Shown here: positions 42,682 to 53,397 of the stretch, piece after piece
How the letters are laid out: every line of letters begins with the position of its first letter
How positions within the stretch are numbered: position 1 is the first letter of the stretch
Source of the DNA: Prostheceraeus crozeri
Taxonomy: Eukaryota > Platyhelminthes > Polycladida > Euryleptidae
Reading direction: 5' to 3'
DNA length: 64,000 nucleotides
Assembly (NCBI GenBank): GCA_907163375.1
Contig: CAJQUW010003055.1
Span: forward strand, 248,001 to 312,000
Made by a program: the position numbers and the translations under genes
Notes under the pieces: model-generated
Database searches by the model: none
Told to the model about the DNA's origin: nothing
What the model saw: the letters and a program-made list of their open reading frames with translations, nothing else

Positions 42682-42838
42682 ATGATAAGCCTAATGCAGA
42701 TGCTTCTCTACAACAAATATTTCCACCAACCAAAACAAGTTGAAAAGCGCATGTCTTTTGCTTGTATCTATTACTATTCGCCCTATAGCGGCGCCTACAT
42801 GTAGTCAATCTGAGTGAAAATAAGTCTTTACAGTAGGT
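42682..42838. repeat. Repeat X, copy 1
   Basis: About 155 bp, from CCTAATGCAGATGCTTC to AAGTCTTTACAGTAG, ~95% identical to 43438-43592. It directly precedes the truncated SINE copy. In the second copy the SINE head precedes it instead. Confidence 0.95.
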
Positions 42839-43040
42839 TAGAGGGTATGCTTGCACGTCTTCTAGCTCCAACGTCGCTGGTTCAAACCTACCCACGACTG
42901 ATGAGGCCCAACAGGCCGAAACATGTCTCGTGGTGGTTACATCTGTTGAGATTTGATAAATGTATCACTTGCAAGGTTACTTGTCTAAACATCTAATGAG
43001 TAGCGCCTGCGTGAAGCATAGAAATAAACTTTATCTGAAG
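42836..43040 (+). mobile_element. tRNA-derived SINE carrying a hammerhead ribozyme
   Basis: The head GGTTAGAGGGTATGCTTGCACG... ends in a perfect pol III B box, GGTTCAAACCT (42879-42889). Two bases later a hammerhead ribozyme begins (42891-42933). The body continues GGTTACATCTGTTGAG... to about 43040 (AATAAACTTTATC). The A-box end of the head is missing here but is present in the second head at 43378-43420. A tRNA-like head plus short unrelated body is the usual SINE plan; the ribozyme sits where the body starts. Confidence 0.75.
42891..42933 (+). ncRNA. Hammerhead ribozyme, type I
   Basis: All core elements are present. Stem I is CCACGA (42892-42897) with TCGTGG (42928-42933). The core is CTGATGA (42898-42904). 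Stem II is GGCC-CAACA-GGCC (42905-42917), followed by GAA (42918-42920). Stem III is very short, AC-AT-GT (42921-42926), and the cleavage-site C is at 42927. The minimal stem III is typical of retroelement and retrozyme hammerheads, which often act as dimers. No core substitutions. Confidence 0.9.
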
Positions 43041-43046
43041 TTCGCT

Positions 43047-43240
43047 AGAATGGAAATTGACTCAAGGTCACGGCACATCCAAGGGAACTAAGTTGGGGCA
43101 TGAAGAACCAATGAAAGGTTTCGATTTACTCATGTGACTGATTGTAAACCAATGATACAGACGTTGGCAGGTGCATCTAAGTGAAAATGCGTGCGATTTA
43201 TGTGCCGTTATTGTGCATGGCATGAAGCTTAATTTCCATT
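43047..43240. mobile_element. Short element with CTAGAATGGAAATT ends
   Basis: CTAGAATGGAAATT at the left and its complement AATTTCCATTCTAG near 43227-43240 are inverted ends. The left ~50 bp (GGGAACTAAGTTGGGGCA) match one edge of repeat A (13164-13800, 58388-59022). About 195 bp, no coding. Confidence 0.6.
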
Positions 43241-43377
43241 CTAGAGGTTTTATTGTTGTCAATTTCTGTGGCGTGAAGCGCCTCAATCTCGGGTGCGGTA
43301 TTAAGTGATTGCAGAATACAGTCCGCCTTCCACGTGCCTGCGTTGCAGTGCCTTCCAGGCTAATTCACGCTCTCAAC

Positions 43378-43420
43378 AGATGGTCCGATGGCCTTGTGGT
43401 TAGAGGGTATGCTTGCACGT
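43378..43420 (+). repeat. SINE head, second copy (A-box half)
   Basis: GATGGTCCGATGGCCTTGTGGTTAGAGG-type start with an A-box-like TGGCCTTGTGG, sharing GGTTAGAGGGTATGCTTGCACGT with the SINE at 42836. It is cut off before the B box and followed by repeat X. Confidence 0.7.
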
Positions 43421-43437
43421 GCTTTCTCTTGCTTCTT

Positions 43438-43592
43438 GCCTAATGCAGATGCTTCTCTACAAAAAATATTTCCAGCAACCAAAACAAGTTGAAAAGCGCA
43501 TGTCTTATGCTTGTATCTATTACTATTCGCCCTATAGCGGCACCTACATGCAGTCAATCTGAGTGAAAATAAGTCTTTACAGTAGGCCTACA
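43438..43592. repeat. Repeat X, copy 2
   Basis: Near-identical to 42682-42838; ends at CTTTACAGTAGG followed by unique CCTACATAC. Confidence 0.95.
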
Positions 43593-45448
43593 TACATCAT
43601 TCGTATTTGAAAATGTACTAAAACATGTCCGTGCGCAATGGCAAATGAAGAAATTTCAATCTGTCAGGTTTCCATTTTGTCTCACATATATTAAAAGCAC
43701 TCACCACGCAGTATTACTTCTAATGATCATGTTGAGAGATTTGCTATCGTGCATTTAATTTTTAGCTATTTATTTTACATCTATTATCTATCTCGAAGAA
43801 TGTAACAAGTATTGGTTGATGAGGAGACGACCAGTGCAGCGGGATGTCTAATGACTTGCAAATATTCTTCCACGTACAATGACTATATCCGATCAACAAG
43901 TTTAGTTGACCTTCGTCCAAACTACGAGACAAATCAAAACTTCGTCAATCGAGGCTCATAAAGTTGTGTAATACTTCATGCAAAATTTGAATTTTGTGAC
44001 ATGCATCATAGACATAGCATCACTAGATACATTAAATAGAACATAGCACGTAGCAGTTATAACACACACCATAGAATCTTGAAAGTCTTTACCATAGCAT
44101 AGACTTCTATGACCATTGATGGACCACATCATCAAGACACAGACTTCTAAATTTCTCTGGACAAATAGGTTGAAATTGGCTTCCTACATGATCAGGCCAG
44201 AAATCCTAAATTAGACTACCTTACAAATAGACTGTCATTTAAGCATTATCAAATTTTTCCCAGCACAACTCATGAGCCATACATGCTTATGCGTTAAACT
44301 CACGTGCTACACCTCGGCGTTATTTGGTTATTTTACAATTTTTCTTCTCACAACTTTCTCAGAACCAAGACATTTTAGATTTATGAGCAAATTTCTTCCA
44401 CATGCTGCTGAAAAAATTCACTGAAATTTCGGAAACTCATCGTCCATATGTACAACGAGATTTCACGAAGAAGGAATTGGAAAAATCATTAAGAATCATT
44501 AGGTATTTATCGATATTCTGAGCACTGCCTTTTCAATTTTTTAAAGCAAAAACCTATATTCCATTACTATTGAGCTTGATCTCATAGATACCCTCCAATA
44601 AAGAATATATAGTTGAAGAGATTCCTTTGGTAGAGAAAAAGAGAAAACACGATGAGCAATTTCATTTAAAACTTTTGCAGTTTCAAAGAAATCGTCAATG
44701 TCGAACATTGTATGGTGACGCATGGAGACAAAACAATTTTCTCCACTCCTTTGAACCATCCAGCCAAACATTTCTCAAGATGATCCGTCTGTTGTTTTTC
44801 CGAGTAGCCTCAGAAGATTCCCCAACGCAGGTCGGATTGTTCAACATTTGTTCAGACGTCCTCAGATGTGGCTGCTCAGGTTGGGAATGCTTATTGTGTC
44901 TATCATCATTGTTTTCATGAAAGTAAATGCAAAGAAGGATTCCCCGTGCAGTTCACTTCTCTGTCCTGATCTCGTTTCTGTTCCCTTTGCTTTCAAGACA
45001 TTCATAATGTTGAGGATTCGGCTGCTTCTCTTTTCCTCTAGAAACTGTCCCTTACCATGGTCAATGCTATGGGCGGATAATGCGTAAATTTTCCATCTGT
45101 TGACTTCGGTTTCACCAGCAACTTTGTCAGCATTTCCAAAGTATAAAATAGTTGAATCTGATCTCGAATTTCTATTACTGGCTGGTCATCCAGAGATCAC
45201 ACAAAAGTCATCAGATTGATAACTTTGGAAACCTTAGATGATATGTGCTTGTTGGAATGGATTTCTCTCTGTGATAGATGCGAACATTGGCAGATTTTTC
45301 GACAGTCAATGATGCGACGACACTGAAGAAAAGATTTCAAGTCATGATCGCCATATTTACTCCATGGTCGTTTTGAGATAATCACAAACCCAGATAGAAT
45401 GATTTCTTTGTAGATTTTAGACAAAATCGTCGTAAGAAGATGTTTGAT
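43593..45448. other. No gene recognised; possible old gene on -
   Basis: Readings at 44541-44771 (-) and 44627-45087 (+) have no identifiable motif. On - the stretch downstream of the THAP fragment could be the decayed rest of the same gene, but nothing identifies it. Confidence 0.3.
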
Positions 45449-45745
45449 CTATTCCAATAAATTCTTCCGAATGTGTTTCCATTGCCAGGACATGCACTTG
45501 AAAAAATAGCCATACCGGATAGCGGCTTTGGAGTAGTTTGGAGCAGCATCTAGACAGATTAAGGAAATTTGTTTACACTGTGCTGTAGATTGTATGTTTT
45601 CTTTTCTTCCACTTCGTTTGCCATAATGATTGACGTCCCTCATAGTAGTATTGAAGGCAGATTCATGGAAGTGAAGGTGACACAAGACGGAATGTTTAGT
45701 TGGGCTATAATGCTTTCTACTAAGTCGATGCAAATGTAAATTCAA
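45449..45745 (-). pseudogene. THAP-type zinc finger fragment
   Basis: The - reading has RKHYSPTKHSVLCHLHFHESAFN: a P-x-K/x-x-x-x-L-C-x-x-H-F pattern matching the C-terminal half of a THAP domain (W-x-P...V-C-S-x-H-F), with the usual W replaced by Y. THAP fingers occur in host proteins and in P-element transposases. The first C-x2-4-C half is not visible in frame. No transposase core found downstream. Confidence 0.45.
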
Positions 45746-46106
45746 ATTTCTGTATTATGCAGAGGAATGTATTGAATTATCATTTCATTTCGGTTGACAG
45801 CCAGAAGCTGTACGTACAATGTACCTGTATGTTTGGTGTTCTGCATTGAAATGAATCGCACAGGAGACTCATTTCAAATAGTCATTTATCTCTTCGATTG
45901 GCTACAAAATTCGTTCTTTTGTAACACAAACGTTGTTTGGCCTGAACATGTAGAAAATGATTTCAAATTTTCCTCACCTATCTGTCCAGAGAAATTTAGA
46001 AGTCTATGATCAAGATATCATAAGATGTAAAATCTATGGTCAACCTCACATGGAAATGTGACAATATTAACTAATGCCGTAACGAGGACCATGATAACAA
46101 TATAAC

Positions 46107-46205
46107 ATTAACATGGATTTTTTCGGGCAACAATGTAGGACATTTGAGGGCGCGTAAACGTCTGAAAATGTCCTACATTGTTCCCCGAAAATATCTATGT
46201 TAATA
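46107..46205. mobile_element. Palindromic MITE, ~99 bp
   Basis: Arms ATTAACATGGAT...CAACAATGTAGGACATTT and the complement at 46158-46205 fold with few mismatches around an ~18-bp centre. Confidence 0.8.
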
Positions 46206-46519
46206 CTATTGTGCGTAATTGAAATGAACTGGGCAGCAATGCTATGCATGCACATGTAGATATACGCTGATTGAGATTTCTTAAATGTCTTTCACATGCA
46301 TAGATAGAGAAATCATCATTACGGGATACATTGTTGCCTTCATTTTTCCACATTGTACCATAGCTCAATTACGCACAATACAAGACAAGCATGAATATAT
46401 AAAAAATGCACGTTTTTGCAAAACTTTCAATGTCCACAGGTTAATAAGTTCCACGAAACAGGTCATTATTTTCCTGGTTTGAAATTATTTGGTTTTTATT
46501 AGTATTTGGATTTCTTCGG

Positions 46520-46574
46520 TCATTATTTGTCATAATAACCTCGAGCGTTCGGCTCTCGGTAATTTAGGCAAATA
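46520..46574. repeat. Short GC-centred hairpin
   Basis: GGTCATTATTTG at the left and CAAATAATGACC at the right enclose CTCGAGCGTTCGGCTCTCGG. Probable minimal MITE. Confidence 0.75.
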
Positions 46575-49343
46575 ATGACCTCAGATCTATGCATTATCCA
46601 TCACGTAAAGATATGCATGCAAAAATAAGAAACTGCATAGACGCTACACGAAGTGAAGTCCATATTTTTGCAAAGTCATAAACATATTGAAAGATGACTT
46701 TCGACGCGAAGTACAGCAGTGAGGAAGGATGAAACGACCGGAACGCATGCTTCTTGGTGGTGGAAATGAATGAAGTGGGCGATCGTGCACTGAAGTGCAT
46801 TTTTCTTATCCTGAAAGGGCACTTTTCATTTTTCTATCACTCAATGATTCCAGACAATTTGATAAGCAGTCAATTCTGCAATTCATTGTGTGCGCGTCGC
46901 TGTTGTTTATCGAGATTTTCGGCGATCACTGATTGTACACAAATAAACAGTGTAGAACAGTATAAAATTGGTCGCAAAGTTCCTTTATAGACAGTAATTA
47001 GCTCATTTTTACTGAAGATCTTGAAACTCTTACGCAAGGAAGTCTTTGAGAAAACAAACGTGTAGCATAGTCAGAATAGCTCTTCTATGATAAATCATTT
47101 GACCAAATAACACCAAGAATTTTATGCTCACTGACAAACTGAATATCAGGAATACAAAAAGGTTCAGAATCTTCTGAGTTGTTAGTGATAGATAAGGTAA
47201 TTCCAATGGATGAATCTTACTGTGAGCGCTTTGTTAGCTTAACACTGTTTCCGTGCGGTCGACCCTGGTGATTAAAACTTTACGCTCGAGCGACTACACG
47301 AGCGCGAAGCGCGAGTTCAAACGAGAGTGATGTTCTGCCAAACTGACATTGCATCCTCGATGCATGAGTCATAGATATCGGACCACGTGACCAATGATTT
47401 CTGAAAGCGTTTCCAAACTATCAACAGGCAGAATTTCGTTATCTAATTGGTTTGTCAGTTTGTCATAGACTCATAACCACAGAATTAGACAGGTCGTCTC
47501 TTCTTCTGCTTGACTAGAAGGGAAGCATTGGAACATGTAACGTTAATGAAATGGCACAATCTGCTGACATAATACCATAGCAATCGAACAATCAGCAGCC
47601 AGTTCAACATTAAACACACCAAACTGTGCAAAGTTCCAGTGACTGTTATCAACCGGGTCACACAGCAAAGAGACACAGTCGATGTCAAGTTCTACAGAGA
47701 AGCTTGTGAACGTTTTTTCATACGCCTGCTAACTTTTTTTGAAATGGTCGGAGGACCCAACATTATCGAGAAAACTTTTGCGCAATGATCTGGATTCTTC
47801 AAATCTGAGGGAATGGTGGCAATCGGAGCATTTTGAAGGAATTCAAAGCAATCCGCAAGCGACGCACGACTATTTTTTCCATCTCTGTAAGGTATTAAAA
47901 ATTTCTTTTTGCCCACTTATTAAGTTCCTGCATGTGCCATCTGTTTGAATCAGTTTGCACTTCTAGCAAAGTGATGCGGTTAAACAATATAATTCTGTGC
48001 TCATAACGCTTAATCTCTACCGAGGATTGCTGCATTTAGACAGAAATCCATGACTTCGGTAGGAAGCATTTTTTGTCAACTTACACGAATGTTCTCTATC
48101 TTTCTATTGTGTTTTCTATCCTTGTTGTAGCTAACTTCATGATTAACTTCAGTTGCTATTTCTACGATGGAGAGAATGCACTTCTATGACATAAAATGAT
48201 CAACTAGAGCATGCTTCTAAATGTTTTCTCTTTAGACATCGCAATCCAAGAACTTTTTTGCTTGGATATCAGCAGTTCAGACGAATCTTCTAATCTTTGA
48301 AATGTTCATCTTACTGCTATTTATCATGGAAATAAGTCAAAGACCTCTATGCTTGAAACTCATTCATTTTTGGATCTATTTGCTGAATTGTTAAGTAATA
48401 GTTTCTGCAACTACACAGAAATCGTCTCAATGTGGTGCATCACACTTGCAAAGAAGTCGCACTTGTCATACATGTCAGCCTCACAACTGTTGGGGAAAAG
48501 TGAATTAGAACACGCTGGGCTGTGTGTTTCTTAAACCGCTACCGTGCAACAATTAATGATTGATGTTTATTAGTTGTATTCATCACCAGTGATTGATGCA
48601 TGATGACTGATAATCAATGCTTATTCACTAGCTTTGTGATGATGACTCATAATGAACCACTTCCAGGGCTCGATTCAAACTGACACGCCAATTTTCGTGA
48701 TTATATAAGAAACAAGGCGTGTTAAGCAATTGGTAAGAATTGTTGGGGTATGAAGGTTTGAGTTTCTTGCATTGTGGGATGAGACGGATGAATAAGAAAC
48801 AACAGTCGATATTTCAAGCCATTCCCTTCACGGTTACGAAAGGAAGGTAGTTTCAATTGGAGAGTGAAAAAAGCTTCCACATATTGACAGGTGAAACAGA
48901 TTCTATAGAGATAGCGATACAATAGAAGCAATCCTTCCAATGAAAGAAATGAAGATTTTGTAAATGATGATGATATGCGACAGTGCTGACATGAATCGAA
49001 CCGTTTTTCATATTATGAAGTATATTCAATTACTATTGTATGATTTAGATAAAGATAGTCTTTGTCTAGAGACTGTAAATTTACGCCACACCCGAATAGG
49101 AATTCAACAAAGTATAAGAAGAGATAACTGAGTTTGACAGAACGATCCGCCCAAATGTATTATTCAAGAAATATTGATGTATACGATGGAAGCTTGAGTA
49201 TAATTATGATAAAGCAAATACTTTCCCTTCCTTATCCCTGAGTAAAATACAAAATTGCAGTTCTTTTACATAATTTTACAAGGGAACCATAATAATTCAT
49301 TTAAGCAAGCAACTCTCCGTAGCAGCTCTTGCTATTTCTACCC
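46575..49343. other. No gene recognised
   Basis: AT-rich sequence with scattered short readings on both strands. Around 47270-47320 is a GC palindromic patch (GCTCGAGCGACTACACGAGCG). No motif found. Confidence 0.45.
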
Positions 49344-49355
49344 ATGCCCAAACAT

Positions 49356-50301
49356 TTTTTTTAACACCAGAGGAACCCGCAGAAAAACGATGTTGTTCTC
49401 ATAAAAAATCTCTTTATCGAGGCCTTTCAGCTGCCGCCGGCAGTCATCGTCAGGCGAATGAATCATGCAGCTAACACTTATGAGAATAGTTCACAATCAT
49501 GCAAGACAGAAACATAAGAACAACATAGAACTATCAATTAAATACATAGTACAGAAAATACTTAAAAACATCCTACTATAAAACAAATAGAAGTAGAAGC
49601 TAAGAAAGTCAACGATTTTAGAAATGTTACGAAAAAAACAGAGAGTCTCAAGACCGGAGCCGGCAAAGATATTGGGCTCGGTTTACAAACTTCCCTGTAG
49701 CGAGGAAGGATGCTCATGGGTGTATGTTGGAGAGACGTCTCGTCCGGTGGAGGAAAGACTAAATGAGCATGCGAAGTCGATCAAGTCAATGGATGTACAG
49801 CGATCTGAGGTAGCAAAGCATGCGGTGTCATCAGGTCATCCGATCAGAGTAAAGAACGCCACTGTGATTGATCGGGAAAGCAGCTGGAGCAAACGAATTG
49901 TTAAGGAGTCGCTATGGACTCATCATAAACTGCACTCTGAGAACAAAGTCAAACATACGTTGAGTGATGTGTAGAAGTCTTGAGACTCTCTGTTTTCTTC
50001 GTAACATTTCTAAAATCGTTGACTTTCTTAGCTTCTACTTATATTTGTTTTATAGTAGGATGTTTTTAAGTATTTTCTGTACTATGTATTTAATTGATAG
50101 TTCTATGTTGTTCTTATGTTTCTGTCTTGCATGATTGTGAACTATTCTCATAAGTGTTAACTGCATGATTCATTCGCCTGACGATGACTGCCGGCGGCAG
50201 CTGAAAGGCCTCGATAAAGAGATTTTTTACGAGAACAACATCGTTTTTCTGCGGGTTCCTCTGGTGTTGAAAAAATTATGTCAAGCCCGTTATTTCATTC
50301 T
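49356..50301. mobile_element. Palindromic PLE with inverted ~290-bp arms
   Basis: Arms at about 49356-49651 and 49972-50277 are nearly perfectly complementary (roughly 97% by eye). ATGCCCAAACAT at 49344-49355 and ATGCCCCAACAT at 50302-50313 look like a 12-bp target duplication with one change. The centre is a GIY-YIG ORF. Each arm carries CTGACGA, a CTGCCG/CGGCAG stem and GAAA, a hammerhead-like order. The right edge has ~24 extra bases, mirroring the extra bases seen in the element at 20621. Confidence 0.85.
49624..49974 (+). CDS. PLE GIY-YIG endonuclease domain
   Basis: A 116-residue uninterrupted reading. GSVYKLPCSEEGCSWVYVGETSRPVEERLNEH is the GIY-YIG core (Y, Y-V-G, conserved Arg/His), preceded by the CCHH-type Cys pair. 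SEVAKHAVSSGHPI and DRESSWSKRIVKESLWTHH (catalytic Glu region) follow. The reverse transcriptase is absent, so this is the 3' piece of a PLE between its two inverted ends. Confidence 0.85.
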   Translation: MLRKKQRVSRPEPAKILGSVYKLPCSEEGCSWVYVGETSRPVEERLNEHAKSIKSMDVQRSEVAKHAVSSGHPIRVKNATVIDRESSWSKRIVKESLWTHHKLHSENKVKHTLSDV

Positions 50302-50313
50302 ATGCCCCAACAT

Positions 50314-51081
50314 ATTTGTTATATACATTGAATTTCTGCTGTTCTATATATATGATAGAATAGTTATATACATTCAATGCTTAATAGTGATGCACTTTTC
50401 AAAATTGCCGGCAAAAGCTATCCATTAAAAATGTCAACCATTTAACCAAATTTATTCAATGTCTATTGGACATGGATGTATCTTTTGAATGCTTACTTTT
50501 TTAAAAATTCAATCAAATGTAAATGGTTGTCCTGTTTATGGCACCTTAGTAACTAATGTGTTGACACAATTATGAATAAATAATAAATAACTCAATAGAT
50601 ATAATGCAGTAGAATAAAATTGTGCTAAAATCTGGAATAATTTTGATAGTTTCTGGTACCCTAGTTGACGATATATGATTGGCCCAAATGGTGCCCTAGT
50701 GTATATACAAAAGAACGCCCGGATTTCAGGTGCCTTTCAGATGACCATTTAGCCTGTTTAGGTGTACATGAATATGGTAGCTATTTCTTTCCATATAGTA
50801 TGTATATGGCGAAACTTTGTAACAGCAGCAGAAGTCATCGTCAGCTTGGTGTATGCGCTTAATTTTACTTTGCAATGATTCAATGATTTTACATTTTGAA
50901 GAGTAGTATATTTGCTGACTAAATTGTATTGTACAATAAATGCATCCAAGGATCTGTGTATAGGCCTATTATGATTCACATTTCAATAATAGTTACACTA
51001 TCTTATTAGCTATATCTAATAGCCACTGTGATTAATTTAATTTCGTAGAATAATTAAAAGACATCAAAGATTTCTACTTAC
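50314..51081. other. No gene recognised
   Basis: AT-rich; short readings without motifs. Confidence 0.5.
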
Positions 51082-51243
51082 TTTCTTTTTCTCTACTAAA
51101 TAACGGGAGGACATATCTTTTCCTTATCTTCAATGGTGTCATAGAATGATTTGAATCGGAGTAGAGAATCCAACTTCTTGAATAGAGCCCAGTGGAATCA
51201 ACAGTAGTATTACCTTCCTTGATAATCACTTTCATGACTGAAC
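51082..51243 (-). CDS. Possible host internal exon (162 bp)
   Basis: On - an acceptor-like CATTTTGCAG ends at 51244 and a strong donor GTAAGT begins at 51081. The interval is 162 bases and open in one frame (SVMKVIIKEGNTTVDSTGLYSRSW...REKE), with basic and hydrophobic residues and no known motif. The length is a multiple of three. The upstream reading at 51210-51419 overlaps it and is not obviously part of it. This could be chance. Confidence 0.3.
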
Positions 51244-51404
51244 CTGCAAAATGTTTTTGAAATCGTCCATTCGTCATTGTAAATGAGAATCAGATATCGT
51301 AAGTTGGGGACGATATTGTTAATTTCTTGTAATAAGGAGAATAAATGAGTATCAATAAAGCCTCTACAGCGTGTTTCATAAAAACGGATCAACTTCCTAT
51401 CTGT

Positions 51405-51524
51405 TGCACTAGGTGACATGCCACGCGTAATTCACTCGTCTGTCTATTCTATTCTGTCACGCATAGCCACGGATTGTTAGGGACATATGTAATTACGCCT
51501 GATTGAGCGTGGCATGTCACCTAG
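51405..51524. mobile_element. 120-bp MITE with perfect 20-bp ends
   Basis: CACTAGGTGACATGCCACGC at 51405-51424 and its exact complement at 51505-51524. It splits a host sequence (GGATCAACTTCCTATCTGT on the left, GGTATCATAAT on the right) that recurs in order, without the MITE, at 52485-52550. Confidence 0.9.
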
Positions 51525-51670
51525 TGTGGTATCATAATCAGACAGTCCTACAGTATTAGACCAAAATTCAATATGTTCATGACAATATATATATGCTTGT
51601 AACAAGGGTTGTCTCTCATGTACACCGAAATGTGTAGTCCATTAATGAAATTTCCTGATGATAATCAAGA

Positions 51671-52484
51671 CCAACTCCGCATTCATTAGATCCCCAATGT
51701 GTATAGCCTACACTTTCGATTTTACTGAATGAACTCATGGGAGGGTGGCATTGTCACCAAATGTGAGATGTGTAAATTTTTGCAGTTTTGAATAAATTAC
51801 AAAGGAATTGAATGATTATGATTGTAATGCAGAAGGAATGATGGTATTTCACAGATTCTCATGACAGCCTTGGAGATTTAATGTTTGCTAAATTAGCAAT
51901 TCGATAGGTTGCTATTACTTTCATGCTGACCCTCAAGAATGTATTTTCTTAAGCGTGATAATATCATACCTAGGAACTGGCAGAGCAAAATCACATAATT
52001 AAAGACAATGATTTCAATAAAATTTAAAAGATGTAAAGATAGGTCCACATCACTATTCAGATTCAAGAAATGAAAAATGAATTTAGTGAATCATTAAATC
52101 ATGCCGGTGGAAATTGAATCAAAAGCTTGAAATTTGAGCCAAGAAAGCACTAATAATATTGCGACTTTTTCACGAAGACTTTCATTATAATACGGAACAT
52201 GAATTCCCTTGATAATCAGCTCGATTTCTGCTTAGTTATGATGCTTATTATCAAATATTCATTCCTTTTGATATCCAACTTGTTTCATACTACTTAACTG
52301 GGAGAGTCCTCTCGGTAGTATATAAACTGGCAAAATTTTGACTTTTTTCAAAACTGCTAAAATAATTTTTTCGACCACGGGTGCGCAATCTCCGCAAAAA
52401 AACTGAATCTTTTGAAATAAAAATTTTCACTGCATACAGATACTTTTTTGAGTCGACACTCTACCTATATATCCCTACTCTATG
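51671..52484. mobile_element. MITE family B, copy 3
   Basis: Homologous to 25946-26775 from ACTCCGCATT on; the left end has diverged or been lost. The right end CCCTACTCTATG is intact. It lies between two copies of a duplicated host segment. Confidence 0.8.
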
Positions 52485-52550
52485 GGATCAACTTCCTATC
52501 TGTCTTAAGATAATGTGTCGATAAGTGAATGAAAGTGGTATCATAATTGA

Positions 52551-52965
52551 TGGCCCAGATGTAGCTTACTAGTTTTCAAAGCGTGCAGCTTCAAGTAGAA
52601 GAAGCACTTGAAAATTCCCATTTGTTCTCAAAAATGCATCTTGACTTATCTTCAGTTGTTCATTTCGCTGTATTATATAAAACAATTTTTGCCATTTTCT
52701 ATGAGAAACAAGTACACTGTAAATCGCTGGATACAAAAATCACATACAATTTGAAACTAGCATCTAATACGAGATTCTCGTATGTTTACAGAGATCTGGT
52801 ATGATTTTCATGCGACATCTCACTTACTTTCGTAAGTGATTGGTATGTAGCGATACGAACTATTCTGTCTGTGATTGGCTGTTTTACACTGAAATACGAG
52901 TTGTTGGCATGCTTTATATACGAGACCCGATGCAAATTCATCTTCATTCGTATGCTATATATATA
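52551..52965. other. No gene recognised
   Basis: AT-rich; a 73-codon reading at 52583-52804 has no known motif. Confidence 0.4.
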
Positions 52966-52966
52966 A

Positions 52967-52989
52967 AAAGGTTATTTGACAGTAGTATG

Positions 52990-53056
<67 letters not shown>

Positions 53057-53175
53057 AATATATGAATATATATGAATATATATGAATATATGAATATATA
53101 TTATAATATATGAATATATATGAATATATATGAATATATATATATATATTACAAACTACTGTCAAATAACTTTTT
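52967..53175. repeat. TA-rich tract enclosed by an inverted repeat
   Basis: AAAGGTTATTTGACAGTAGT at the left and its near complement ACTACTGTCAAATAACTTTT at the right enclose (TA)n and ATGAATAT repeats (52991-53150). Might be a small element with a TA-rich core. Confidence 0.85.
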
Positions 53176-53397
53176 TCAGTGATACCAGTCGTGAATATTT
53201 CTTTTTGATAGTGGGATATTTAACTAGATTAGATTAATTGTGAATTTTATGCTCCACGAGCATGTTGTCGTTTACTACTTGTCTCGCAACATAAACAGGA
53301 CGCTTGCTGACTTATATATCTCAAACATAACTATTTTTGCGTTCAAAAAGATTTAATTATCGGTTTAGCTCAAAAGTCATATACTCTAAGAAACGCA

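Noticed and set aside
44627-45087. Readings as part of a P-element transposase next to the THAP fragment
   Set aside because: No GTP-binding or RNase H-like motif could be recognised.
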